Of a stretch of 64,000 nt of DNA, positions 51,938-59,564 are shown piece by piece. Position 1 is the stretch's first letter. Each line of letters starts with the position of its first letter. The stretch comes from Vicinamibacterales bacterium (lineage in GTDB: Bacteria; Acidobacteriota; Vicinamibacteria; Vicinamibacterales; Fen-181). The position numbers and the translations under genes were made by a program. The DNA lies in the NCBI GenBank assembly GCA_036504215.1, contig DASXVO010000040.1, positions 62,001-126,000 on the forward strand, in the 5' to 3' direction. The notes under the pieces are model-generated. The model saw nothing but the letters and a program-made list of their open reading frames with translations. It did no database searches and was not told the origin of the DNA.

Positions 51938-53105
51938 GCTGCCCCCAAGGGCGTGGTGGGCTCGTCACATACACGACGGGCGTTGAGGCCGGAGTCTGAG
52001 GATGTGCCGTTTCAACCCGTTCGAACCGCTTCCGCTCATCTTCGGTGAGGTCGACGTGGAACGTCCGACGAACGTCGGTGGCGACACCCTTGCCCCCAAT
52101 CGAGCGGGCGAGCCGCGCCACGTCCACCTTCGCTTGGGTGTGCCACGCCCAGAAGTTGTCCTCAAGGCTCGGGTCTCGTGCCCACTTGTCTGCGTAATCC
52201 TCAGCCGGGTCTGCGGGATTGGGCACGCGCGGCCGGAGGTCTCGGACGAATCGCGGCATACCGGTGAGAATCTGCTCGAGCGCCAGGAACAAGTCGGCTT
52301 CCCCACCATAGGCGTGAGTAGCCAGATTCGTTATGACCATCGAGATTGGCGCCTTGTCGCGAGCCTTTTCGAACATCACATCCCGGTGCCGCTTGAGGAG
52401 CTGAATGCTACGCTGCAACGGCGTCTTCCATTCGTACGGCGGGACATCCTCAACCGAGGCGTACACGCTCGCCTCGAGAAGTCTCTTGATTCGATCGGTC
52501 GCCACAGGGCGCGTGCGCCCCTCGAACCATGCTGCAAAGCCATCAGGATTGCTGCTCAGGAGCGCGGTCGTGATCTGGTCGTACAAGGGATGACGCCGGT
52601 CGGTAATTGCCACGGCTTGAGCTGCGAGATCGTAGGGGACCCCTCTCAGCGCGATCATCCGAATGACACCTGGTTCTTCCGGAAGGCACGGGAGGCTGTC
52701 GAGGTGAAATCGAACCTCGTCAGCGTAGGGCAGGCGCCAGCATCGGTGCTTCTCCTCAACCGGCTGGAGGATGCCGTGGGCTTCGGCGTAGTCGCGGATC
52801 TCGGCTCCGTAGAGCTCCTTCAGTTGTCGCTGGGTCATAGCGGTCTTCGAGGCGGCGAGGATCGTCACGTGGTCGAGGTCGTAGTCGTCGTGTGGGTTGA
52901 TGGGACGGACCACGGTGCCGTACCTGAAGGAGCCCTGTGGTCGGACTTGAGGCTCGAACGCTGCGACGCGTGACTCGGCACGGCTGAGCCAGTCTCCCAG
53001 TGACCGATGCCGGGCGGCGGCCTTTTCGTAGTAGGACCTCGGAATGTCGAGGTACTCTGCGATCGTGTCTAGCAGCGGCGTGGCGAGCGGGACGTCGGCG
53101 ATCAT
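51930..53105 (-). CDS. CBASS CD-NTase (cyclic oligonucleotide synthase)
   Basis: A 391-residue nucleotidyltransferase. The active site has the helix-N motif GSFRYGT (Gly58-Ser59), the metal-binding acidic pair in DDYDLD (Asp76/Asp78) and a third Asp (Asp136, RFHLDSLP). The rest is the helical OAS1-like domain. On phage infection such enzymes make a cyclic di- or trinucleotide that activates the effector. The C-terminus ends in WGQRD, where E2-driven conjugation would occur. ATG 53105 overlaps the effector gene's stop (ATGA) and follows GAAGGAGA, so it is preferred over GTG 53111. Confidence 0.9.
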   Translation of the reverse strand: MIADVPLATPLLDTIAEYLDIPRSYYEKAAARHRSLGDWLSRAESRVAAFEPQVRPQGSFRYGTVVRPINPHDDYDLDHVTILAASKTAMTQRQLKELYGAEIRDYAEAHGILQPVEEKHRCWRLPYADEVRFHLDSLPCLPEEPGVIRMIALRGVPYDLAAQAVAITDRRHPLYDQITTALLSSNPDGFAAWFEGRTRPVATDRIKRLLEASVYASVEDVPPYEWKTPLQRSIQLLKRHRDVMFEKARDKAPISMVITNLATHAYGGEADLFLALEQILTGMPRFVRDLRPRVPNPADPAEDYADKWARDPSLEDNFWAWHTQAKVDVARLARSIGGKGVATDVRRTFHVDLTEDERKRFERVETAHPQTPASTPVVYVTSPPRPWGQRD

Positions 53106-54307
53106 TGGCACTCTCCTTCAGGAACAGACAAGACGGGGACAAAACCGCCGCGGTCGTTCACTTGGTCATAGACAAGCCAAGGCATGTCCGCCTTCGGCAT
53201 GCGCGTACGGCCGAGCTCGACCGCGGCGGAGACGGGCGCCACGGGAAAGACGTGCAACACGGTTCGCTGACCGTGAGCCATCTTGATCTGGTCGAAGAGG
53301 AGCCGCAGTTGCGAACGCAGTTCAGAAAGTTGGTGGCGCGACTTCATCATGTCGTTGTGAGGAGTTCCCACCGTCAGCGTCCAGATACTGGCGTTCGGCC
53401 CGAGCACCGACGTGATCCGATCACAACTCACGGTCGCGCTGAGCGCGAGAACCAGGGCCGGTGGCCCCGTAGCCGCAGTAGGCGGCTTGATCTCGAATGC
53501 AGGTGTTGGAGCGGACGCCGGCCACTCCCATGTCGGCGGCTCTCTGTGCCGCTGATAGATGTCAGCCGGGACGATGTCGCCAAGGAGGGCGCCGAGCAGT
53601 ACGAGTAACGGTTGCGGGGCGAGGGCAAACACCGAGAGGTGGTCAATACCGCCTGTGGCTAGAGCAGCGCTAACTCGCTGGGTGAACTTTCGGTGCAGCT
53701 CCGCCGCCTCGACTGTCCAGAACGACGTGTCGCGATCGATGAACGAACTGTTGATGGTGCCGAGCTCAATAGGGATCTCAGAGGCAGGGTACCGGATGGG
53801 GAACAGAGCCACCGCCGTCTCCCGGAAGTTGAGCGGCCGACTGTGGAGACCGATGTTCGCGCCGTAGAGAAGAACGTGACTTCTTTTGTCCTCCGCGATT
53901 CCGGTAACAAGTTCGATCCGGCCTTCGTGGGTCGCCTTCCACTGACGGAGGATCGCGGCTTCGTAGCGTCCGCCGTCGCGTCTCTGGTCCAACTTTCGGT
54001 GACAGTCGTGGCAGACGAGCATCAGGTTGGCCAGGTCGTTCAGTTCCTCTGGATATCGGATCTCGGTGTTGCCCCTCGGCCCGCCCGAGCTGAAGGCATG
54101 GATGTGAGCCTTCTGGGCGATGTTCACTTGCTCCTGGGTGATGGGCGATTTCCACAGCGCTCTGTTACAGCCTGGAAACTCGCAGCGGCCGGCTGCCTTT
54201 CCCCAGAGCATGCACTGGGTCTTGGGGAGGACGTGTCTGGTGACGTCAATGGCGTCCACCGTGGGGCTGGTCGTCTGAGCGTCGGTTGGGGGGGGCGAAT
54301 ACCTCAT
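53102..54307 (-). CDS. CBASS effector: HNH nuclease fused to SAVED domain (Cap5-like)
   Basis: A 401-residue protein. The N-terminal HNH endonuclease (~28-115) has zinc cysteines 42, 47, 99 and 102 (GRCEFPGC, LVCHDCHRKLD) and AHIHAFSSGGPRGN with the catalytic His68. The C-terminal ~200 residues form a SAVED domain (ALVLALSATVSCDR, HVFPVAPVSAAVELGR, MPWLVYDQVNDRGG) that binds the cyclic nucleotide. In known Cap5 systems this triggers double-stranded DNA degradation and cell death. I take ATG 54307 (GGAGA ribosome site), because the longer frame would run over the operator repeats. Confidence 0.92.
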   Translation of the reverse strand: MRYSPPPTDAQTTSPTVDAIDVTRHVLPKTQCMLWGKAAGRCEFPGCNRALWKSPITQEQVNIAQKAHIHAFSSGGPRGNTEIRYPEELNDLANLMLVCHDCHRKLDQRRDGGRYEAAILRQWKATHEGRIELVTGIAEDKRSHVLLYGANIGLHSRPLNFRETAVALFPIRYPASEIPIELGTINSSFIDRDTSFWTVEAAELHRKFTQRVSAALATGGIDHLSVFALAPQPLLVLLGALLGDIVPADIYQRHREPPTWEWPASAPTPAFEIKPPTAATGPPALVLALSATVSCDRITSVLGPNASIWTLTVGTPHNDMMKSRHQLSELRSQLRLLFDQIKMAHGQRTVLHVFPVAPVSAAVELGRTRMPKADMPWLVYDQVNDRGGFVPVLSVPEGECQ

Positions 54308-54329
54308 TGCGGTCTCCGGGAACAGATGT

Positions 54330-54344
54330 TCAACTACAGCGAAC
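54330..54344. promoter_or_regulatory. Direct repeat 1 in the CBASS divergent promoter (candidate CapH operator)
   Basis: TCAACTACAGCGAAC recurs with one change 39 bp downstream (54369-54383). It lies 23-37 bp upstream of the effector start, in the 129-bp gap between the divergent effector and regulator genes. The flanking GTTC (54328) and GAAC make it a partial dyad. Confidence 0.6.
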
Positions 54345-54368
54345 AATAGCATGCGCTTGGGCGGACAG

Positions 54369-54383
54369 TCAACTATAGCGAAC
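54369..54383. promoter_or_regulatory. Direct repeat 2 in the CBASS divergent promoter (candidate CapH operator)
   Basis: TCAACTATAGCGAAC matches repeat 1 in 14 of 15 bases. Two copies in one divergent promoter suit cooperative binding by a dimeric repressor that silences both directions. Confidence 0.6.
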
Positions 54384-54436
54384 GGAGTGCCACTTAAGCG
54401 TATTCTTGGAGTATGCTTCACTGTTGGGGGAAGAAC

Positions 54437-54853
54437 ATGTCACTGGCCGAACGCATCCGCAGAATGAGGGAATCCGGAGGCCTGACGCTCGACGAAGTGG
54501 CGAGGCGGGCCAAGATCTCCAAGACGTATCTGTGGGAACTGGAGAAGGATACGGCTGCGGAGATCAAGCCGTCGGTAGACGTACTACTGCGTATAGCGGC
54601 GGCGCTCGGAGCCACTCTCGCGGACTTGTTGGCTTTGCCGACGGCATCCGTGAATGAAGGTGCAGTCGAGGTACCCTCGTCGTTACGCGAGTTCCAAGGG
54701 CGAATGAAGAAGTTGGGCACTCCGCTCAGTGATCGTGACATCCGCGATCTGGCGGTGATGAAGTTCAGAGGCGGCCAGCCACAGACAGCCGATGAATGGC
54801 ACCAACTCTATCTCACGCTCACGGCGACGACCGGCCGGAGGCGATCGCCGTGA
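54437..54853 (+). CDS. XRE-family repressor, CapH-like
   Basis: A 138-residue protein with an N-terminal XRE helix-turn-helix (~4-60: RIRRMRESGGLTLDEVARRA, KISKTYLWELEKDTAAEIKP, VDVLLRIAAALGATLADLL) and a C-terminal helical part that may be the cleavage or dimerisation region. It is divergent from the CBASS operon, and its stop overlaps the start of a metallopeptidase gene, exactly the CapH-CapP arrangement that keeps some CBASS operons repressed. ATG 54437 has a GGGGGAAG ribosome site, better than the ATG eight codons upstream. Confidence 0.85.
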   Translation: MSLAERIRRMRESGGLTLDEVARRAKISKTYLWELEKDTAAEIKPSVDVLLRIAAALGATLADLLALPTASVNEGAVEVPSSLREFQGRMKKLGTPLSDRDIRDLAVMKFRGGQPQTADEWHQLYLTLTATTGRRRSP

Positions 54854-55842
54854 GTGATGCGACCTCGGCGTTGATCGCGGAACTTGTTAGATCGACGGAT
54901 GCCTCCGATCCCACTGCGGCGATGCGAATCAAGGCGAGACATGCCATAGAGCTGTTTCGCTCGACGCTCGGGGAGCCTTCGCTGCCGATCAACGTAGAAG
55001 CGCTGGCGAGCCTCCTCGGGATTAGCCGTACGAACGAACGTCCTGTCTTCAGCGATGACGCCGAACTCGTGAGCATGCAGGACGGGAGAGTCGCTATCCG
55101 TGTCAACCCGGACAGACCCGAAACACGTCGTCGGTTCAGTCTCGCTCACGAGATCAGCCACACCTTTCTTCCCCACTATCGGAGCAAGACATGGTGCCGC
55201 ACTGATGCACGATATCGGCGCCGTGAGAACCCAGACGATTTGGTCGAGATGCTGTGCGACGTGGGTGCGGCAGAATTGATCATGCCCGTCCCGTGGTTTC
55301 TTCGGGACGCAGGCCTGGTTCGGACCGGCTTTCAGTTGGTGCAGCTAGCCCGAACGTACGGCGTGTCGCGAGAAGCGGCCCTCCGCAGGTTTGCCGAGGC
55401 GCACTCTGGCTGCGTCGCGGCAGTGTTCTTCTCGTGGAAGCTGAAGCCCGCCCAAGAGAGGACGATCGGTCGGCTCGAGCCGAATCTCTTTGGCACCGAT
55501 CCTGTTGAGGACGCGAAGCGCGCGAGGAGACTACGAATCGACTATTCCGTCCCAAGCCAAGGCTTCGCCGAGGCGGGTCACTATCTTCCGCCTGACAAGT
55601 CTGTGGCAAGCGAGGGGCCGCTCTTTGAAGCTGCGGTGATGGGGGCGCCGTCTGAGGGCGAGTGTCACTTGGACCTGGGTTCGGCGCGAGGCCGTTATCG
55701 AGTAATGGTCGTTCCATTGTGGACAGACGACGCCGATCTGGGCCCACAGGGAGAAAACGGCGTGGCAGCGGTCGTCGAACCGCTCGACGGTCGCCGGCAT
55801 TCCGAGGAACAAGCACGGCAAACCGGCACTCTGTTGGGCTGA
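54850..55842 (+). CDS. ImmA/IrrE-type zinc metallopeptidase, CapP-like
   Basis: A 330-residue protein. The metallopeptidase domain has HEISH (His100, Glu101, His104) and a downstream helix DLVEMLCDVGAAELIMP with the third ligand region. A C-terminal GAF/unknown domain follows, possibly for sensing. In characterised CBASS systems CapP cleaves CapH when DNA damage products bind, derepressing the defence genes. GTG 54850 overlaps the CapH TGA (GTGA), so the two are coupled. The longer frame begins inside capH. Confidence 0.87.
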   Translation: MSDATSALIAELVRSTDASDPTAAMRIKARHAIELFRSTLGEPSLPINVEALASLLGISRTNERPVFSDDAELVSMQDGRVAIRVNPDRPETRRRFSLAHEISHTFLPHYRSKTWCRTDARYRRRENPDDLVEMLCDVGAAELIMPVPWFLRDAGLVRTGFQLVQLARTYGVSREAALRRFAEAHSGCVAAVFFSWKLKPAQERTIGRLEPNLFGTDPVEDAKRARRLRIDYSVPSQGFAEAGHYLPPDKSVASEGPLFEAAVMGAPSEGECHLDLGSARGRYRVMVVPLWTDDADLGPQGENGVAAVVEPLDGRRHSEEQARQTGTLLG

Positions 55843-55889
55843 GCGGACAGACGAGGACTACCGTGAGTCCATGGGGGCGACCGGCTTCC

Positions 55890-57077
55890 TCATCTTTGGC
55901 CGTCTGACCATGTCGCGGTTGCGGTTGCGTCCTGCATCCTCTTGGTGGCGATATCATACTCACGCCTCAACATCAGGGGTCCGTGTCTTCTAGTCACGAG
56001 AATGCCGTTCCCGGCAATGGTGACTGCGGCTGCCCGCTTGTTCCAAATCACACGATGAGTCCGCAGGACCGCGGTCGCCTCTGGTACAAGGCTGTGGATT
56101 TCCCGCAGTTGCGCCCACTGTTCGGCGGTCGCTGTGGCGGTGACGCGGCTGTTGACGACAATGTCTTCCGCAGACACGACAACATCCTTGTAGTCCGAGA
56201 GCTGCCGAAGATAGGTTTGTAGGCGCTGAACGCCATCGCGCGGGTAAACGGGGACAGGGGCCAATGCCGCGAACACCTGGTCGGTGATCGTCTCGATCGC
56301 CTCCGCCATCGGCAGCATGCCGGCCGCCTGGCGCTCCCGCTGGTCGGGCGTTCCGTGCTTGGCGATCCAGTCCGCGATGTAGCGCTTCTTCTCCTCGTGC
56401 AGCGCTAGCTGTGCCGCGCGTTCTTGCTGGTTCCGTTCCTTCTTGGCTTGGAGGTCCGCGCGGAACCGCCGGTGGGCTTCCGGCGGGACGTCCCGCGCGA
56501 GCCCCTCGTCGGTCGCCACGTCGAAGTACACGCGACGTTGGTCGGTCGCCAGGACGCAGCCCTTCGGCGAGGGGGCCGGATGGACGAGTGCCCGCTGCGT
56601 CTTGTCCTCCAGGAAGGCCTCCGCGAGCTGCGAGCGTCGGTCCCGTTCTGCGTCCCGCTTCTTCGCCCGGGCGACGGTGCGCTCGGCCTGGTAGACACGC
56701 TCGAGTTCGTGGTTGCGGGCGGCCTCCCGGAACAGGTCGTCGAGCGTCGGCGGGGCGTCGTAGGTCGGCGCGGCGTCGACCCGGACCACGCGCTGGTCGG
56801 CGTCCATCTGGAATCGGGGCCGCAGCTTCAGACGAGCCACACCCTTCGCATCGACGCTCACGAGGTGCAGACGGGTCGCCGGAACCTGCACGTTGACCTC
56901 TTGGACGGCGCGACCGTCGCCGCCGGCCAGCAGCGACGCCTTCCGGCCCGCCTCCGAGAGCTGGTACACAGCCACCACCGCCAGTGCGTGTCCGGCGTCA
57001 TGGGTCGGGACGACCGTGGGAGCGCCGTCCGTGACGAGCTCGGGTCGGCGAATGGCAGTGCGGGGGGCGGAATCCAT
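55890..57077 (-). CDS. Uncharacterised element protein with Glu/Arg/Lys-rich coiled-coil centre
   Basis: A protein of 395 residues (GTG 57083 would add two). It has a compact N-terminal beta-rich part (AVVAVYQLSEAGRKASLLAG, ATRLHLVSVDAKGVARLKL), a long charged helical middle (ELERVYQAERTVARAKKRDA and DLQAKKERNQQERAAQLALH) and a C-terminal alpha/beta part (LRRQLSD-like coil, VVVSAEDIVVNSRVTATATA). I know no family for it. It lies next to the SpoVG-like gene on the same strand as the transfer genes and is likely backbone of the element. Confidence 0.65.
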   Translation of the reverse strand: MDSAPRTAIRRPELVTDGAPTVVPTHDAGHALAVVAVYQLSEAGRKASLLAGGDGRAVQEVNVQVPATRLHLVSVDAKGVARLKLRPRFQMDADQRVVRVDAAPTYDAPPTLDDLFREAARNHELERVYQAERTVARAKKRDAERDRRSQLAEAFLEDKTQRALVHPAPSPKGCVLATDQRRVYFDVATDEGLARDVPPEAHRRFRADLQAKKERNQQERAAQLALHEEKKRYIADWIAKHGTPDQRERQAAGMLPMAEAIETITDQVFAALAPVPVYPRDGVQRLQTYLRQLSDYKDVVVSAEDIVVNSRVTATATAEQWAQLREIHSLVPEATAVLRTHRVIWNKRAAAVTIAGNGILVTRRHGPLMLRREYDIATKRMQDATATATWSDGQR

Positions 57078-57197
57078 ATCCACGTCCTTCCTGGATGGGC
57101 GGTCCTGACGGTTCCGAACGCCGGGCGGCGGTCTCGTGAACGAACGTGCCCGAGGCAGCGGCCGTGACGGCGGCTGCCTCGGGTGACGATGAACGGG

Positions 57198-57518
57198 TCA
57201 GGACTCGACATCGACGCGGCTGTACGCGTCGAGGATCAAATCCCGGACACCGTCCGGGGACACCGGCTCTCCGTTCGCGGGGCGCAAGAGCGCAACGCTC
57301 CGGCGCTCACCGTTGACGGAGTACTGCCGGGCGGGGAACGTCACGTTCTTCCCGCCATCGCGACGTTCCCAAACGGCGAAGCCGATGAGGCGGAGTCCGC
57401 TGAGCGGACCCGCACCGGCTTCGAAGATCAGTTCCGCGTCAGCCAGCTTCCCTGAGGGACCGCCTGGCTCGGTGCGGACGACCTTCACGGACACCACAGT
57501 GCCTTTCTCCTTGGCCAC
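57198..57518 (-). CDS. SpoVG-like protein, copy 2
   Basis: A 106-residue paralogue of the gene at 48745. Shared strands include GKLADAEL, LIGF, VWERRDGGKNVTFPARQYSV and NGERRS-ALLRP, with a C-terminal helix RDLILDAYSRV. The GTG start (57518) is set by a GGAGG ribosome site (TTGGAGGATACC). Two SpoVG-like genes bracket the 49-57 kb section of the element. Confidence 0.65.
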   Translation of the reverse strand: MAKEKGTVVSVKVVRTEPGGPSGKLADAELIFEAGAGPLSGLRLIGFAVWERRDGGKNVTFPARQYSVNGERRSVALLRPANGEPVSPDGVRDLILDAYSRVDVES

Positions 57519-57639
57519 GGTATCCTCCAAGACTGCCGAGGGCCTGGGCCGACGGCAGCGGCTATGTTCACCAGGGTCCTGGGACGCTGGCGAACCGGGT
57601 GAACGCACGGCCGTGTGGCGCGTGCGTGGTCGACGAAAC

Positions 57640-58569
57640 TCACGGTGAATGACTGCGCATCGTCCCGCTTCCGAGCAGGCCGCCGATCGGCTCCCGCCCG
57701 TAGCGAAGCGCGTGCTCCAGCTTCGCGATCAACTCCCGCTCGGACCACGGCGGCTCGCAGCGCGCGTTCCAGTCGGCGAGCACCTGCAGCGCGGCGTCGG
57801 TGTCCAACTCAAAGCCACGGGCCAGGCGACAGCAGACGCGGAAGGTGCGGACATCCCCTCGCTGGCCTGCCACGGCCGGCGGGACCGCCGACAGGTATCG
57901 TCTGGCGCGGTCCATGATGGAGGCCTCGGACACCGACGCCTGTGGCGTCGACGCCGGCCGGTCGTGACCAACCATCAAAGCAGTCGGCGTCGGGAAGTCG
58001 CCCGGTCCGTAGACGGCCCTCGCGGCCCGGTACTCGACCTTGACGACCGGGGCCGGCGACCACTTCCGATTGAGGAAGCCCGGCAGACGCATCGTCTGCG
58101 AGCAGGCGGTCGCTGCAGGGTCCGCGCCCACTTCGGGAGCAAGCCACTTTTGCAGGCGTTCGACACCCTCCGGCGAGAAGCCTCGCACCCGCCAGAGGAT
58201 CTGGAGACGGCCAGGCGATGAGTGGACGACGCACGACAGGGCCGGCAGGTCTGTCCGCGTCGCCAGGCGCTCGACCACGCGCGGCGCATCCTCATCCTCA
58301 TCCAGGAACACGTGGCGCACCGCCCGGACCGCCTGCCTCGTGCGCTCCCTGCGACCGGGCGTCATCGCGTTGACGCTGACGTACACGTTGAAGCGGTAGG
58401 CGTTCATCACGCGCATCCATGCCTGCCACCGGGGCTCGCAGAACGTCGCCAGCGGCGCGACCCGTTGTGTCACTCGCCCGGTGTCATACGCCTTCAGGAA
58501 CACCGCCACCCAATCGTCCGGTTCGAACGCCCGCCTCAGGAAGTCGGCCGCCGTCTCCTGGTTCGTCAT
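57640..58569 (-). CDS. RepB-like DNA primase domain protein
   Basis: A 309-residue protein with a RepB/AEP-type primase core: YRFNVYVSVNAM, the acidic metal site in HVFLDEDEDAPRVV, VVHSSPGRLQILWRV and RLPGFLNRK, all typical of plasmid RepB primases. A C-terminal helical PriCT-like part follows (CRLARGFELDTDAALQVLAD, WSERELIAKLEHALRYG). It would synthesise primers for replication of the element after transfer. Its start overlaps the VirB11-like gene stop by 4 bp (ATGA). Confidence 0.85.
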   Translation of the reverse strand: MTNQETAADFLRRAFEPDDWVAVFLKAYDTGRVTQRVAPLATFCEPRWQAWMRVMNAYRFNVYVSVNAMTPGRRERTRQAVRAVRHVFLDEDEDAPRVVERLATRTDLPALSCVVHSSPGRLQILWRVRGFSPEGVERLQKWLAPEVGADPAATACSQTMRLPGFLNRKWSPAPVVKVEYRAARAVYGPGDFPTPTALMVGHDRPASTPQASVSEASIMDRARRYLSAVPPAVAGQRGDVRTFRVCCRLARGFELDTDAALQVLADWNARCEPPWSERELIAKLEHALRYGREPIGGLLGSGTMRSHSP

Positions 58570-59564
58570 ACCGCGCGCTCCTGCCCGTCTTCCGCGTCAT
58601 ACCGCCGCTCGAGAACGAACCGGTCGGTGTCGCCGTCATACCGGTCCACCGCCACCATTTCGGTGACCCGGCGCCGGCTGCCCCGTCGGGCGACGTGGAC
58701 GACGAGGTGGATCGCCAGCGCGATGGCCTCGCGGATGCTCCGGTGCGGCAGGCCGACGTTGGCGGTTAGGACGCAGTGCGCCAGGCGAGTCAGGGCCTGC
58801 TCGGCGGAGTTGGCGTGGATCGTCGTCAGACTCCCCAGATGTCCGGTATTCAGTGCCTGCAAGAGGTCGAACGCCTCCGCCCCGCGCACCTCGCCCACCA
58901 GGATGCGATCCGGCCGGTGTCGCAGCGTGGCCCGCACCAGGTCCGCGATGGTGACGGGCGGGAGCGGCGCCTCGTGTCCGAGCGGCGCCTGAGCCCGACG
59001 GGCCTCGAGTCTCAGGAGGTTCGGCTTGTCCAGGTGAATCTCGGCGGTTTCCTCGATCACCACGATGCGATCGGCGTCGGGGATTCCTGCGGCGAGGGCA
59101 TTCAGGAGCGTCGTCTTCCCCGTGCCGGTGCCCCCTGAGATCAGGATGTTCTGCTGCGACTCGACGGCCTCGGCGAGTCGGGTGGCCAACGCGGGCGTGA
59201 CCGCGCCCACCTCGACGAGGTCGTCGAGGGTGTACCGCCGCGTGAACTTCCGGATGGTGAGCGCCGGTCCGGCGACCGCGCACGGTGGGAACATCGCGGC
59301 GACCCGCGAGCCATCCTCGAGCCGCGCGTCGAGCAGCGGCTGCACCTCCGAGATCTCGTCCCCGCAGGCCCGTGCGATGTTCTTGATTGCGACGGTCAGA
59401 TTCCGGGGCTCGAGCGTGCGCCCGGGCACCGGGGCGAGGGCCCCGTCGCGCTCGACGAAGACGCGCCGGCCGCCGTCGTTCACCATCACCTCGGTCACGG
59501 TCGGATCGACCAGGAGATCCTCGATGGGCCGGAGGAACGGCAGGATGCGGTCCAGGCTGCTCAC
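58566..59564 (-). CDS. VirB11/TrbB/CpaF-type secretion ATPase
   Basis: A 332-residue hexameric traffic ATPase. Walker A is ISGGTGTGKTTLL (residues 142-154), the Asp box is VVIEETAEIHL, Walker B is RILVGEVRGAEAFDLLQAL and the His box is GHLGSLTTIHANS. The N-terminal domain contains VTEVMVNDGGRRVFVERDG. It powers type IV secretion or pilus assembly. Its start and stop overlap the VirD4-like and primase genes by 4 bp, so the three are translated together. Confidence 0.9.
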   Translation of the reverse strand: MSSLDRILPFLRPIEDLLVDPTVTEVMVNDGGRRVFVERDGALAPVPGRTLEPRNLTVAIKNIARACGDEISEVQPLLDARLEDGSRVAAMFPPCAVAGPALTIRKFTRRYTLDDLVEVGAVTPALATRLAEAVESQQNILISGGTGTGKTTLLNALAAGIPDADRIVVIEETAEIHLDKPNLLRLEARRAQAPLGHEAPLPPVTIADLVRATLRHRPDRILVGEVRGAEAFDLLQALNTGHLGSLTTIHANSAEQALTRLAHCVLTANVGLPHRSIREAIALAIHLVVHVARRGSRRRVTEMVAVDRYDGDTDRFVLERRYDAEDGQERAV

